Of a stretch of 64,000 nucleotides of DNA, positions 24,668 through 39,600 are shown piece by piece. Below the pieces are notes generated by a model. That model did not search any database. It saw nothing but the letters and a program-made list of their open reading frames with translations, and was not told the origin of the DNA. Made by a program: the position numbers and the translations under genes. Source of the DNA: Theocolax elegans (taxonomy: Eukaryota; Arthropoda; Insecta; Hymenoptera; Cerocephalidae); NCBI GenBank assembly GCA_026168455.1, contig CM047426.1, forward strand, positions 27,525,058-27,589,057, given 5' to 3'. Numbering within the stretch: the stretch's first letter is position 1; every line of letters begins with the position of its first letter.

Positions 24668-27591
24668 ATGCCGATGCCGGCCGAATATCACGAAAATCAC
24701 GGTAACCACGAGAACGCTAATTTCGCTCTCGGGGCCTATCAAGACGCCAGCAACATGACGGCCAACATGTATCGGGTGGGAGGTGAGTTAATTGCTTATA
24801 TTTTAATATATTTATATACATAAATTTGTAACACAATATATCAGCTTCCAATCAAAATTGATTGAAACCATCGTGTAATTAGTTATACAAGAAAATAATT
24901 CAAATACACTGGTTATTCAATTGATCAGCCGATATAAATATTACTCTTACAAAATTATAAAACTTTCATTTGTTTTTGTTTCACCTGTATATCAAGTTTA
25001 CTTAAAGAATTTGCATAAGTTTTAATCCTTGTTAAGTTATCAACAAATATATAGAGAAAAAAAGTTGACCATAATGATCATTTGGTACATTTGACCAGTA
25101 GTACCCACAACCCAACTGTCATTAATTAGCCATTGACAAGTTAATGTTCACTGTTTTGCAAATAGCATCGCCATGATTCTCATTCTCTGTTTCTGTCTCT
25201 GTCTCTCTGGCAGTAGTCTCACTCTCCCCCCGTTTCCATTAGCCGGGCGCTTGCGTTCCCTCCTTTTCCTCCTTTTCATCTGTACCTTCTCTCCCCTGAA
25301 ACTATTCCCCCCTGCCTCCCTTCTCCCTCCCCCTGCCCAGCCCTCCTTTTCCTCCTCCTCACCGTAGTGCTGCTACCACCTCCCCCCTCGACGCCCTCTT
25401 GTGCTTCGTTCCGAGCGAACAAACGAACGACCGTCCGCTACTCTTGGGCTGCGCCGCTTATACACCTCGGCTACTCTCTTCCTCGTCCAGCGTCGCGCCT
25501 TGAGTACGCGGAGGCACCGATCATTTCCGAACTCGCCGAAACTCCCCCGCCGGCCTTCTTTCCGCATACGTTTCTTTCGGTCCATCGTTCGATCTCATCC
25601 GTACTAATTTTCGTTTCTTCTTCTAATTACGTTAATCTACTTAAGATTAAAAGTAGCTATGTATACTCGGAGCTCGGAGTTATAATACGAGGCAACACTA
25701 CATGTGGCTCTGATCTAGTTTAATCTCGTATAGACACACTCAAACTCTATGCGTTTATTGTGGTTATGTAGCGAATCGAATGTTGGATCCGGTCAACTTC
25801 TTCTGTTCATCTCTTTCTTTATTTTTAATGTACAAAGTATTTATGCTTCATAAAAGGACGACGCTCTAGATTGTATTCCTAAATAATGTTACACTAAGCG
25901 ATTTTTAATTAATTTTATTTAGTTCATTCAAGGCAAAATTAAAATTAAATAACCATATACTGTGTAGTACATACTTAGGTAAAATTAGACTTCCAGTAAA
26001 TAGATAGTAAAAATGTTATATCTAAATCAATTAAATATATATTTCAAGTAATTACGTACAAATTAGGTATCATTAATGAATGCACTGCATTTTATTTTTA
26101 TTGATCCTATAGTATTATTATAAATAACAATAGTGCAATTTATCGAATTTAAATTACAATATAAAATTATTCACTTTGAAAATTGCAACGGTTTACGTTT
26201 GTTTACGCTAATAATTGTACATAATTAATACAAATTTTAATAAATTATGAATTTCAATTTGGAATGAAAGTAAATATTAATATAGGTATAACCAAAAATA
26301 TAAACATTTTGATAGGAAAATCTATTTCTCTAATAATCACATCAAGAGTGGTTATTTATTTCATAACTAATACAACATTAGTGTTAATAAAAAAATGTCA
26401 GATATCATTGATTTTATAAATACATTCCGTAAATTACAGACATGTAATTGTTAATTATAGTTTTATTGATTTGTGTGTAGAATGTGTATATTATAGAAAT
26501 GAATAGGAATAATCTAATAAAAATGAAATTGTTACAATAATTAAACAAAGTTAAGAATATTAATATTATTATTTAAAGAAGTGAGTAAGTAAACGATCGA
26601 TCGAAGTAGTAAATAAAAGTATACTCGCAAACATCAAGGTGGAGCAGAACTAGCATAGTAAATGGAATCTTAACGGTAGTTACACATGATCACATCCCCA
26701 GGTCAAAACAAATGTTTTGCCACTTTTCAGCTTCCTACCCACGCAATTACATCGAAATGCAACTCACCCCGTAAACAATGCATGTTCAACTAAATAACGA
26801 ATCCATCTTTCTTTTTCGTTTCCCGCTAACTCATGCTAATTTTACATCCGACGAATTTGGCGATCGCAATCTTATTTCGAAAGTTCGTTCCGTCTTGCTT
26901 GCGAATCAGTCTCTCTCTCTCTCTCTCTCTCTCTCTTTACTACGGCTCTCTTGCACTCCTGTCCACTCATCTCTCCGTCTTTGTCGGCATTTTATTGCCT
27001 TTGCTTTCCTCCCCCCTGTGAATCCCCACCTTCCCTCTCTCCCCCTCAGTCCGGTACTCCTCTTCTCCTTCCCCGGGTTCTGGTCTCCTCTCCTGTTTCT
27101 CTCCGCTCTCTCTCTCTCTCTCCCTCCCTCCCTCCCCCTTCCGCTTTCCCCAAAGCCTGCACAAAATCCGTTAGAAGCGAGCAAGAGAGATGGACGTAAA
27201 GTCACGCTTGCCTGCCTCTGTTTTTATGCATGTGTGTGTATCTCTCTCTCTCTCTCACTCTCTCTCGTTCGCTTGCTCTTTGTACTTGTATATAAATGCA
27301 TGCGTATGTATACGTATATCTATATACGTGTACGTGCATTTTGGCCTGTAGTTTGCCTCCGCCTTTTTTCGGGTAAGCGTTGCTGCACTGGAAAACGACG
27401 AACGCCCGAGAAAAATTCGCATGGAATTATAAGAATGCAAAAATACGTACACAGATATACTACATTTTTATTTATATTGTACCATTTAGTATATTTGTTG
27501 ATTCTTATTTATATGTGTAAATATTCACACACACTATATTGATGGAACCATCTCGTCCAGGCAATATGCCACAATTTAAAAAAAAATTAAG

Positions 27592-27625
<34 letters not shown>

Positions 27626-30600
27626 CAATTGTTTCAAAATTGTGATAATAGTTTCGATAAGCGAATATTAGCTTGCCACTATTAATAATTCTATCGATAT
27701 CAACACTGAAGTAAACAAACATTAAGATTTTCATTATTATTTTTTTTATAAAACTAGCAAAGTATATTATGCAAAATGATTATTAAAAATAATTAAAATA
27801 AAAAGAAACATTATTACAGTAAATACCTCGAGGCTTCTTGAGAAAAAAAATATCAACTATATTATGAGTACTAAAAATTTATACTATACAATTTTTTGCA
27901 ACTACAATTAATGCTTATATAGTAATATGTATATTATGTAGTATTTTAAATATGGATTTGAACTAAATATATCTAAATCATTAGTTATTTTACATTATTA
28001 ATATATTCAAATTTGCATGTGAAAAGTACATATGTAAATTACAATGCGCGCGTTAGAGTGCACTCTGAAATACACTGCATACTATCGGCATTGCGAAGAA
28101 GATACCGGTTTTCTTATATATTTTTCCGACATCACGATATCATTCTTAGGAAGAGCAAACGTGTACAGAACGTGGTCACACTGGACAGTTGAAATTAAAC
28201 ATTTTGCTAAATTTCTGGAAATAATTCTTTTTTTTATTCGTTACATATATATCGAGCTTTTTAAGATGCGTAGGAAAAAAAATTCTTGTCGCTCGATGTG
28301 ACAGAGAATTGTCCGCACTAACACACGCATCAATCTTCAATTTTTCACAAAAAGCAAGACGATGAAGGGTAATACAAAAAATAGTTATGTATATACATGC
28401 TTATACACACAGGCACACACACTTACATTTTTTTTCTAATTGTAAAAAACTTTAAATTAAAACAATGTATTATTTATTTATCAATCACTATCTTGCATTC
28501 AGTATTTAAAATTGAAATATTTTAATATTCAGTTTATTTTTTAATTAAATTATAAAATTTCAGTCTAAAGTACGTACTAACATATACCACTGTATACTAT
28601 ATATTACGTACCCAAATAATAACGTTTGAAATTCAATTCACAAAAATGTGGGTATCTCATTATTGTTGATCGTATATTTTTGACATTGTATACAAGTATG
28701 CGAGGATACAGCAGCATCGTATTTATAATTTGCTTATAGTATGCGAGAAAATAAAAATAAACGTGTAATTGTCAAATTAAACCCGAATGTTTATATTCAC
28801 ATATCGTTAGATGTTTATACACATGCAAGGTTCTAAATAGATTTCGAATCGGTATATAACTAGGCCATCACCCTTTTGTACGTGTCGATCAACAACACCG
28901 CAGGCGCTATAACGAAAACAGAAGAAAAAAAAATGCAGCAAGAATATTGGTGCATGTGCACCTGCACGCGTCTATCAATACAGAACCATCATTTTCTCCC
29001 CTAGCATTTTTCTTTTTTTTTTTTAGTTCAACTTTTTTCCACGCACTCGGGTAACGCAATTTTGGCTTTTCCCATATAGCAGTTTGAGCATATCGCGTAA
29101 CGTATTAAGCGACCAAACGAAATTGCCCTGGTACTGTGCTGGATCACAAACCTCGCTATCCCTTTGAATAGGGGAAGGGATGGATAGGAAATTCGAATTG
29201 TCATGACGCGATTGATCCTATACAACGTAGCATACTTTTGTAAATTTGTTTTAGGTGTTTTAGAGATGAATATTTAGTAACACGAGTTTTTCAACACATT
29301 GAGTATTAAGGCGAATTTGAATTCTTGATCATTGTTGTGAGTATACAATACTCATTTAAAACAATTACCATACCAATTTCTTCAATTATTGGCATTGGAA
29401 AATTGAGTTATATATCAATTAAATCGTATTGTCGACAATTTATTCATCAATTACTTAAATTATTTTAGGTATCTTTTACCAATATAGCTTATCATAATAT
29501 TCAGTTCTTTCAATTCTACGGTATACTTGACTGGTAAAATTTCTCCGTTCAAATATATAGATATTAAATTGCATTTGCGTAAAAATATTTGAACTACTAG
29601 ATACAAGTATTGAATGAGAATGCGAAAAATTATGTGAATTTTGTACATTTATTTATTTATTTATAAGATCACGATTGTTAGGAATATAACAGTTTTCATT
29701 CGTTCATATATTTCTGTCTTTACTTTCCCTTCCATATAGCGGTTCCATCTGCCAGTGTAACCTTTCTTCTTTACCCCTCAACATTTGTGGACATGTTGAC
29801 TCTCTCCGTCTTTTTCTTTTGGTTATACTATCTCACTCCTTCTACACTTCTTTCTTTTTCAATTTCTGTGCAATGCCCTTCAGAACATTCGAAATCCATG
29901 AACATGTACAATTTCTACGTAAAATCGATAATATGAATCATACTATAACTTAAATATTAAATTATATATATTATTCTGTAACTTGTGACAATTTAAAAAA
30001 AAACAGTACATAAAATATATAATTTTGTTATGCATATTAAAATTACACAATATAATAACAAATTATATAATAAATAAAATATAATAGTTATAGTGTTCAC
30101 ATTACAATACCAGAATACAAGGAACTATATGTTAATTATTCAAAGATAAAAAGTTGGCCGAACTCTAGACCAAAATTAAACTAATAGTACCGAACATCTG
30201 TTACTTCGACAAAACTAAATTATTAGTTAAAATGGCAACAATGAGTATTTTTTTTTTCGTCTTGACAATAGTGTGAGAAATAATTAGCTATTTTGCACTG
30301 TACAAAATACTTATTAACTTGAATTATTATGCAGTACTATAATTTTATTTTTTTTTACGTTAAATTGTTTTTTTTATTTGATCATATTTAATTTGTATTT
30401 AAACCAGTTTTAAAGTACCCATTAAATACTCTACATAATAAATGTGATAAACTCTTCATGTTAGTATTTATTATACGTATAAGAGTATAAACAAATTTCA
30501 AAACTACATGTACTTAAGCGTCCTCTGCTTTATTTTTTCAGACTATGTCTATTTTGAGACATCTTCGACGTCCCCTTACCAGATACGAAGGATAGAGGAG

Positions 30601-33600
30601 CTAAATAAGGTATGCAAATAAAACTATGTCATACAATTTTGGAGAAGTAATGATATAAATCGTGATAATTAATTACGTTTCATATAGTTATTTATAAAAC
30701 AAATTGTTTAATTAAATAATTGTAACATCTTTGTATATTTCAATGCAATTGGTTCTTAGGATTTTTTATTATTACTAGTAAATTGAAGTTGGCGTTATAA
30801 AGCATTATTGCTTTTATTTATGAAATATATATATATGGTATATATTTGTCGCGGTTTTCAACTAATCAGTTATACCCATAAAGATTAATTAATGTTAAAA
30901 ACATATCTTAATGTGAAATAAAAATGGTCACACATTTAATTACCTAAAAGCACGATATTTTATTCGTATACATTTATTTTTTATTTAACTTTTTCTCTAC
31001 ATTTGGCTGTTTAAAATTTTGTCCCTTTCAAATTGTGTTATACTTCTAAGAGTTTTCGTGCACCTGAAAAGATTGCTTGTTAGCATAGTTATATTTTCGG
31101 AAGGAAACTTTTGACATCTCATTTTCTTTCATTATTATTCTGCATATTTACTGCAATTTATTTGCTTGTTTCAACTTTCATATTTTGTTAATATAATTTT
31201 TTTACATTTTGTAACTTATTGTACGTACTTTGCTAAATTTTGTTGGATGTTTAACTGTATTTCGAATAATATATTTACATTTTATTTTTTAACGAGGCCG
31301 TGATTAATCACCGTTTCCCAGAAAGATATGTTGAAATAGAAGTAAAAAATTTTGATTTCCAAACTATTATAGAAATTATATCTAATGTAAAAATATTAAT
31401 AAAAAATTCCGGAAATTATTTAAGAAGATTACAGAACTTGTCAGTATACGTTAAGATTGTTCAGTATATGTCAAAGATTAGTAAACCTATGCATATTCGG
31501 TATCGGCACTATACTTATATATATACATAATTCGATTTTTCCATGCTTATTCCATATTTTGTTTAATGATTCTTGCTAGATACATCTAATGCACAAAACA
31601 GAAAACTAAACTTCATGGTAAATTTTAACAAACGATTCCTTAGGTAGATAGAGAAATGCTTTACCAAAGAGTTAATTACACCAAAAAGATCAAAGCCGAA
31701 ATCTTTGCTCTCTTTTGTTTGTTCGTCTGGATGCGTCGAGGGAAAGAGAGAATTTGCGTATTTACACGGACAGCGTAATGAGCGTCGCCTGCGTGCCCTC
31801 GCGGAAAACTAATCGATATTCCTACTTCTCTTTGGTTACAGACGGCCAGTGGAAATGTGGAAGCCAAGGTGATGTGTTTCTTCAGGCGGAGGGACTTACC
31901 TTCGACCCTGATTATGCTCGCCGACAAGCACCAATGTAAGTTTATTACTATTATATCTTTCACCAATATATTACTATTCCGATATGCTCATTTCTCGTTT
32001 TTACATACGATGCTGTATCGCGAGTACCGATGTATAGATATTTGCTTCTCGAGCTATTACGGATCAATTTCCTTTTTCGGTGTAAATAACTTTTGGGACT
32101 ACGCCTTTTGAATTATTTAGATTTGAGGTTGTAAGCGTACAAGCATTTATTGTCTTGTTGATCATTTCTTACGATAGTTGCTTATATGCAAATATAAAGA
32201 TATTAGGAAAGCTATGTAAATGATTTTGCTTACTTTATATTTATTTTCGTTTACGAGTTTTTTTTTTCATTCAGTATTTTGATACACGAGAAAGCAACAC
32301 AAAAGTGAATTTTGATTAAACTTTATATGCAAAATAAAATAAAATAATGATGAACTTAACAAATTTTTATTTAAATGCATATTTTAGGAATAATAGCGTG
32401 AAATATATAGTTGTATTTAAATTATAAATTTATTTTCATAACTATTTAAATGTGCTTATATACTAAGTTGATTAATCTTTGTATTCTTTTAACTCTATAT
32501 TAAAACTGTCTAATCTTTTAATCAGAATTCCTGTGAAGCTTTCTTTTGAATAAGTACTTTTTAGTTTGATTCTTTTGGTAACCTAAGTTTTTACAATTAT
32601 TCGTTGATAATTTTGTTGCAAAGTAGAAATGTTTTCTACTGATCAGTCTTAAAAAATTTGAAATTATTGTAGAATATATCACGGTTATTTGATCTCGCAA
32701 TTATTTGTATCAAAATTTAAAATAAAATCACAGTTATTACTGTATACGATTTTAAAATGAAAATTACATTATTATTTAAAAAATAAAAAGAATCACTGTT
32801 TCAAATATATGACACCTATTTAAAATGAAAAATTTTCTTTAATATCTAAATTAATAATAGGGCTTCAGCGTAGAATTCAAAAAAAGTTGCGTATGAAGGG
32901 ATTTGATAGATTTCATTGAATTTTTCGGTTTCACACGGAAAGTGTGTCTTTTATTGTTGGGGTATATCAGTTTGATTTTATGCTATAGGTGGGTAAAAAA
33001 AAATAAAAAAAATGTTTTATTATTGAAAAGTTATAAAGCCGTTTTGTTTTGAAATAATTTAAGAAAATAAATGCGAATTAAAATTAGATAGATTTGATAT
33101 ATATATACAAGTAGTAATTTATACTTACCTAGTAATTACTTGTAACACGAGATAGGACATTAATTTATTTTCGTTAACTCATTATTTAGATCGTTATAGT
33201 ATGCAGTTCCGACACTATATTTTTTATTTAATCTTAAGAATTTTATTAATTTTTTATTATTTCCAAAGAGAAAAAGTATCTACATTTTCTCTTAAATTGT
33301 CCAAGCTTTCTTAATATTTATTAATTTCAAGTATTCAATATTTACAACCGATAAACGTAACAATGGGTACTAACGGGTCGAAAGAAAGCTGGATTGCATA
33401 GTGAATACCTGAGGACTGGGATAGACTAAAGTATGAAGACTGAATTGGGGTATGTAGGAAAGTAGTTGCGATAGGTATCTATATAACCGAACTGTTTGTC
33501 ACCGTGGTTCACATTCGACATTCGTATAAGAAAATATGTAAACATGTGTTTGTGTACGGATAGTGTAAACTGTTAAGCACTCGCGAGGCTAGTAGCTCCC

Positions 33601-36600
33601 TTTTATATAAAATGAAAATCCCATTGGACGGAAGGTAAATTGATAAAAATGCATAGACTAAAGTCAATTATGTAGTGTTCGGTATAACCTGGCGCTCCCC
33701 TCTACGTACTATACCTTTTACACGCGATTCGGTAAAAATACACAAACGCAATCAAAGTGCCATTTGCAAACAACGAGGAGCCGGTTGTAATTTTGCAGAA
33801 ACTGTGAATACTCGGGTCCTCTGTATATGTATATATTTGCGTGTATGTACGTATCGTCGAGATGTCCGCGAACTCTCGCGCGCGCGGGGCAAATATCGAT
33901 TTTCCCAGTGCCGTTCGACACACACGGTCGCACCGCTTCTTTTTATCGTCAAATCTGCGAATATTTGTCCAAATTTTGTACGGGAGTTGGATATACGCGC
34001 ATATAATGCAGAATACACATATTCTGTATGTATATATATATTACGTAGATTGACCAGTAAAATAAGTAGCTATTTTTCAACTCGAACTCTGGATCTAAAC
34101 TATCGATTTAGAGGAATAGTTTTTGTTAGGGAATGTTTGTTGAACTATTGAATCTGTTTATTGCTTTAATGAATCAATCTTTGACGTCGACCATAATATT
34201 TATTTGTCTTTGTTCAATTTATCATCATTAATATAATAAATAGAACAAAAACCTGTATTTGAAAAATGAACATATTCAGTTCGTTACTCAAATATGGTGA
34301 TCCTTAATATATTTTTTTGTATATAAAATTGTCAATTTACATATGCAATTGTAAAAATCCATACACGTTAACGGACATACACGCGCGCACTCGCGGGCGC
34401 AGAGAGGCACATACACGATAGCTCATTTATTTATGATTAAAAAGATAATTACTTCTGGCAAAGTGACTTTTAGTTCTAAAAATTTTTTTAATGCAATTAA
34501 TTAATAAATGCATGAAAGAAAAATTTTTACTAAAATTTACCGTATCTTGATATAAAAGATGGACTTTCTATATTTCACTACATCTATTAATATATGATAT
34601 CAGTCTTAGTAGATGCTATTGCGCAAATTTACTATTATGTATATAATATTTGACATTTAAATAAAGTAATTGAAAAAGAATAAGAATAACCTAACTAACT
34701 TGTAAATTTTTTTTAAACAATTTTCTGAGATATTCTTAATGGAAAACATCTAATGATATTTATTTATTTAAAAAAGTTTATACTTTTAATCAATGTTAGT
34801 TACTTGCATAAAGATATAATACATTTCATATAAATACTAAACAAAACACGAATATACAGTCAAACACACATTGTGTGTATGTATTAATATCCTTGAATAA
34901 CTAAAAACGTATATATTTATGATAATCTAAAAAGTATACCGATCTTCAGTTTTGCGACAACAAATCGTACCCTGAAATTCTTTTTTTTTCACATGGCTTT
35001 AAATGTAAAAAATAAATAACCAGACAATACGTAAAGCGTGACATCATCTAATCCTTATACATAAATTTACTCTTAATGAGGAGATCCGAATAAAATAGAA
35101 AAGAAAAAATAAGCTTACGCGTGCGTACAAAAGAGTACGCGGTCGCGATTTTTCGGGACGAGGCCAGTTGCACAAATTTCGCGTTCGGCCAGACCGGGGT
35201 GAGCGAGACAGAGAAGGGGACGCGCTGTGCGCGACTCGGGAAATGCGGGATCTTATCGATTTCCCGAGTCGCGCGCGTGGCTAGCCGCGAGTGAGTGAGA
35301 GAGGATGAGTGAGACAGACGTTGGACGAGAGCGCGACGCACTCGACGCGAGAGTGGAGTCTCTCTCTCTCTCTCTCTCTCTTTCTCTCCTGCTCTCCCGC
35401 TCTCTCTTTTCTCTTCTCTTGGGGAAATGAGAGTCGACGCGCCCGCGGGATACAGCTTAGAAATGCTGGAACGAAAGAGAAGGAGAGTGAGATTCCTAAA
35501 ACACTAAGCTTCTCTCGGATGTGTACTCGACACCGACATTTTTTTACCTGCAGGTCAACCCTTTTCCGGATCTGCACTTTTAAGTAACTGATGTCGATAA
35601 GATGGAGATTTTGTAATGACAGTCATCTTTCGATTGTTCAACGGTTCATTTGTGACAGCATTATAGTATATGTATCGTATAATAAATATGCCAGATGTCA
35701 GTCTAGTAAAACTCAAAATAATTTCTTTTTTTTTATAGATTCAATAAAATATCAATATTTAAGAAAAGAAATACGTAATACATTTGATGTAGATTGTACT
35801 ATAACTAAACATCCCTTACATAAATTACATAATACGCAACACAAATTATTACTTTTTTAAGAGTAAATTAGCATTTACTAATTGCATTTGCAAGTGCATG
35901 TGTAAGATCTAGTCATAGTCATTATCGTAGTCATAAGCAAACGATTGTTAGAGAATGGGTACCAAAATCAACTAATAAATTCCATCGATAAATAAAGATA
36001 ATGCAATAGGTGGAGAATGACGATGAGTTTTCACTTGAATATAGTTTTGTAGGCCTTGTACAGACAATTTCACCAATATTTACAATAGACGAAACTTATA
36101 TTTACTACAGCATTTAAATCAATAATACCTATACCTATGTCAATTGCAATAGTAAATTTTGTTTTAAGAATTCTTATTCATTAATATACATTTTACGTAT
36201 TTCAATCTAATCTTAAGTATTTAGATATTATATTTTTATATCGAGTATTATGTAACACTTCGCCAGTTGGATAAGCGCTAATCGGTCCATTGCTTTGAAG
36301 CTTACGTACTGTCAGTCTTGGCACACCTGCGTATATAACAAATGCCGTAATATTGCTTCCGTTTTCAACACAACTTTTTTTCCAAATTATAGTCACGATT
36401 TGTTTGTTCAAATATACAATCTACGATAATTTTATCAGGCGGCAACTTTTTTTAATTTGTACAATACTGTATATAAATTAAAAATGATATTATTTGATAA
36501 AAATGCATTAAAATAACGAGCTTGCAATGTATTTTCAATATTACATTGAACATTTGATATTTTTACCTGTACATCGTATTCGTTAAAAAATTTTGAATGA

Positions 36601-39600
36601 ATACTACATTATTTAAACCTAATTGGAGAATATATCTGCATTAAGTAATTTTTGTTTACTGGATAAACATTTTTACAGCAAATATTCAGAAAATTATTTT
36701 TTACATTCCTATAAACTAAATGTATACATAATTTCATGAAAAATTAAAAAGTTGTAAATAAATAATATACACATTTGTTGAAGTTGATTCTTTGAGTATA
36801 ACATTTTACTGTAACAACACTGAGAGAAGGATATATTTGATATTAAGATATTTATTAACTGTTAACAAATCTAAGGCTATATTTGTTAACTGTTAATAAA
36901 TATCTTAATATCAAATAAATCCTTCTCTCAGTGAACAGATACAGAAAATAATGTTTTTTAAAATTCAATAACTATACGTGTAATAATAGAAGCTCTAAAA
37001 GTTAATGTTGTGTAAAAAATGTTTTTTTGCAAATTAAAAAATGTAAAAAAAAAGAATTGTTTTATTTAACTGCAATATTTAGAAAAAAAAGTATCTCATG
37101 CATTTTATTCGAAAGCGGAATGACACCTAAGCGATGAGATGAAATTGCGTAGACAGCGGTCACCTATCCAGGCAACGAACACACCCATCGGCACTGCTTG
37201 ACTTTACTTTTCACCAAGCTGCAATTCAACTACCCTGCCAGTGTCGTTGAACTTTTGTTCATTATTAATTCGCTCAACATAAACTTTTTTTTATTATTTT
37301 TTTATGTTATTGATTGATGGGGTTTCAAAACTCGCTAACTAAAACTGAAATTTACGATGTACGGTGAAATTGTTATCTAATGTTAATAAAATAATTTAGA
37401 AAAAAAAACAAGTAAATCGAGATATCAGATGGTATATTATATCTAAATGAAAAAGTCTAAGTTAATTTCCTTAATATTAAATTCAGTTATTGACTTGTAT
37501 AATTCTCGTATCTATCAATATTCTCATTCTACTTTTGAATTTTGGTGTCAAATATTGATTAAATTATGATTAAATTTGAGTATTGTTAACATAATGTTTA
37601 GTTAGATGTGCATTACACGTAATTGTCAATGAATCTATTGAATACGTAATGTTTTATTACTGGAAAAAAATAATATTTGGTCACACTATCGGAAATAGAC
37701 GGTTGAACGGGATGGTTTTAGTTTCACACAAGCTAGTGGTGCTAGTTGACACTCTTGTATCTACAATCGTTTGACATGTTTTCAATTGTATAGAAATTGA
37801 AAGTTTCTTTATGTTACCCTAATATAAAAAATGACAACGAACACGTGTTAGGTCAAACAAAAAGTATATGAGTTTTTATTGATAATTTTGATAAACTAGT
37901 CAGTTTATGATAAACAAAAAAGTGGTACTGCAAATATTTTGATTTTTGCACGACGGGGATTATTCGATGTAATAGATTATCGATCGGAACTCATTAGATT
38001 TCCGAATCCCGGTATGCTGATAGTAACGGCTAAAAAATTGATTATCTCCGATCTGGATAGCGTAGATACGTTCAGGAAAAATGGTTAGAGACTCGTAGGT
38101 ATTTCCGATTTCTGGTGAAAATGATAAAGGCTCTCTTCTTTCCCATTTTTGTTTCAAATACAAATCTAGCGTATCCCCGTCTCTTTCAGAGGTTGGTGTC
38201 GTCGATTCGTCGTTATGCATAGGCATACATTTTTTTCCACGTTGAAGATAATGAGATGACGCAGGAACGGCGAAGGGACACACAGGGAGGCAATGGCGTC
38301 GGCGGCCCGGGCTTGGGGGTGGCAAAAGGGCGGTCGGGCGGCTGGGAGGCAAGTGGGAATGTATAATAAGTAAAGTTAGGGGTGAGTTCGGTGGAGTCAG
38401 GGGGAGGCATGGGGAGGCATGGGGGTGACTGGGAGAGTAAGCCCGGAGGAGGAGAAGGCGGGGGAGGAGGGAGGGTTGTATCGATCTGTCGGTGGGGGAG
38501 GGTTGCTCGGTGGTGGTGCTGCTGCTCTGCTCTGCGCTCTGCTCTGCTGTTACTCTGCTGGCCAGGGGAGACAGAGATGGAAACAACGCCGGAGGCCGGG
38601 CGGTGGGTGCTTCGCTGGTTACCCGCTACCTCTTGAAACACCCGCCGCCACCCCCAACTAAATGAATGACTGACGCGAGGCCTGGGAGAAAGAGAGAAAA
38701 ACTTTTTATATATATATATCTATTTACACGTATACATGGATGTGTGTGTCCTCTCTCTGTGCGTGTATGCGTATGGCCGAGTATTTACGAATATGTATGG
38801 GTTCGTGTAGATTTGTTTATTTATATATATTTTTGTAGTAATATAAATATACAAAGGTTTCCCTTTGAGCCTCACACACGCGCGCCCACTCACCTGTGTT
38901 GGTGGAGTTCGCGAACGGAACAGGTAGACTGTACCTCCTAGTCTTGTATACAAGCATATCTACTACATTTTTTAATATTTGCCTACAATTTATCTACATC
39001 GAGGTATCAGAATTTATCTTGTACGATACATTATTATACAATGGCATCCTCGTTATGTATAAGGAAGTATTTTTATCAGAACAATTTTTACGTTGATATA
39101 TTCAAATATTTAGTAAAAAGAATTAATAAATCCTATTTAGCTTCTTAAGATTGTGATGCCTTACAGAAATGCTTGATTGGAAGTGTGGTTTGTTAAATTT
39201 TTGGTCGGTGAACGTTAATGCATAGATGCAATTTTAAATAAATTTTATCACTTCCACACAAAGGACGTGAGGCAACGGTCATTTTTGCTTATTATGTGAT
39301 ATGTGATCGTTGTTTAAAAATGATAGCGTAATCTCGTGGTTTTCCAAGAAGCAGATAACTTCACTTCTATATTTCAACTTTGCTTTTTCAGAATTTAAGT
39401 TACGTTATATATGTAACAATTGTAATATATTTTTTATGCAGTACAACAATGGAACAGTATATCATCTGATTTTATATCTCTATCGTTTATTTTTAAATGT
39501 TGGAGAAAATGTAGACTGAAAATATACAGTTAAATCTTTTTTGCCCGTTAGTAAGTAGTCTGGAAACTATCCATTTTTTCCATTAAATTCTTTAAAACCA

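Noticed and set aside
26778..27542. 254-codon plus-strand frame
   Set aside because: Most of it translates (TC)n and pyrimidine tracts into Ser/Leu/Pro runs.
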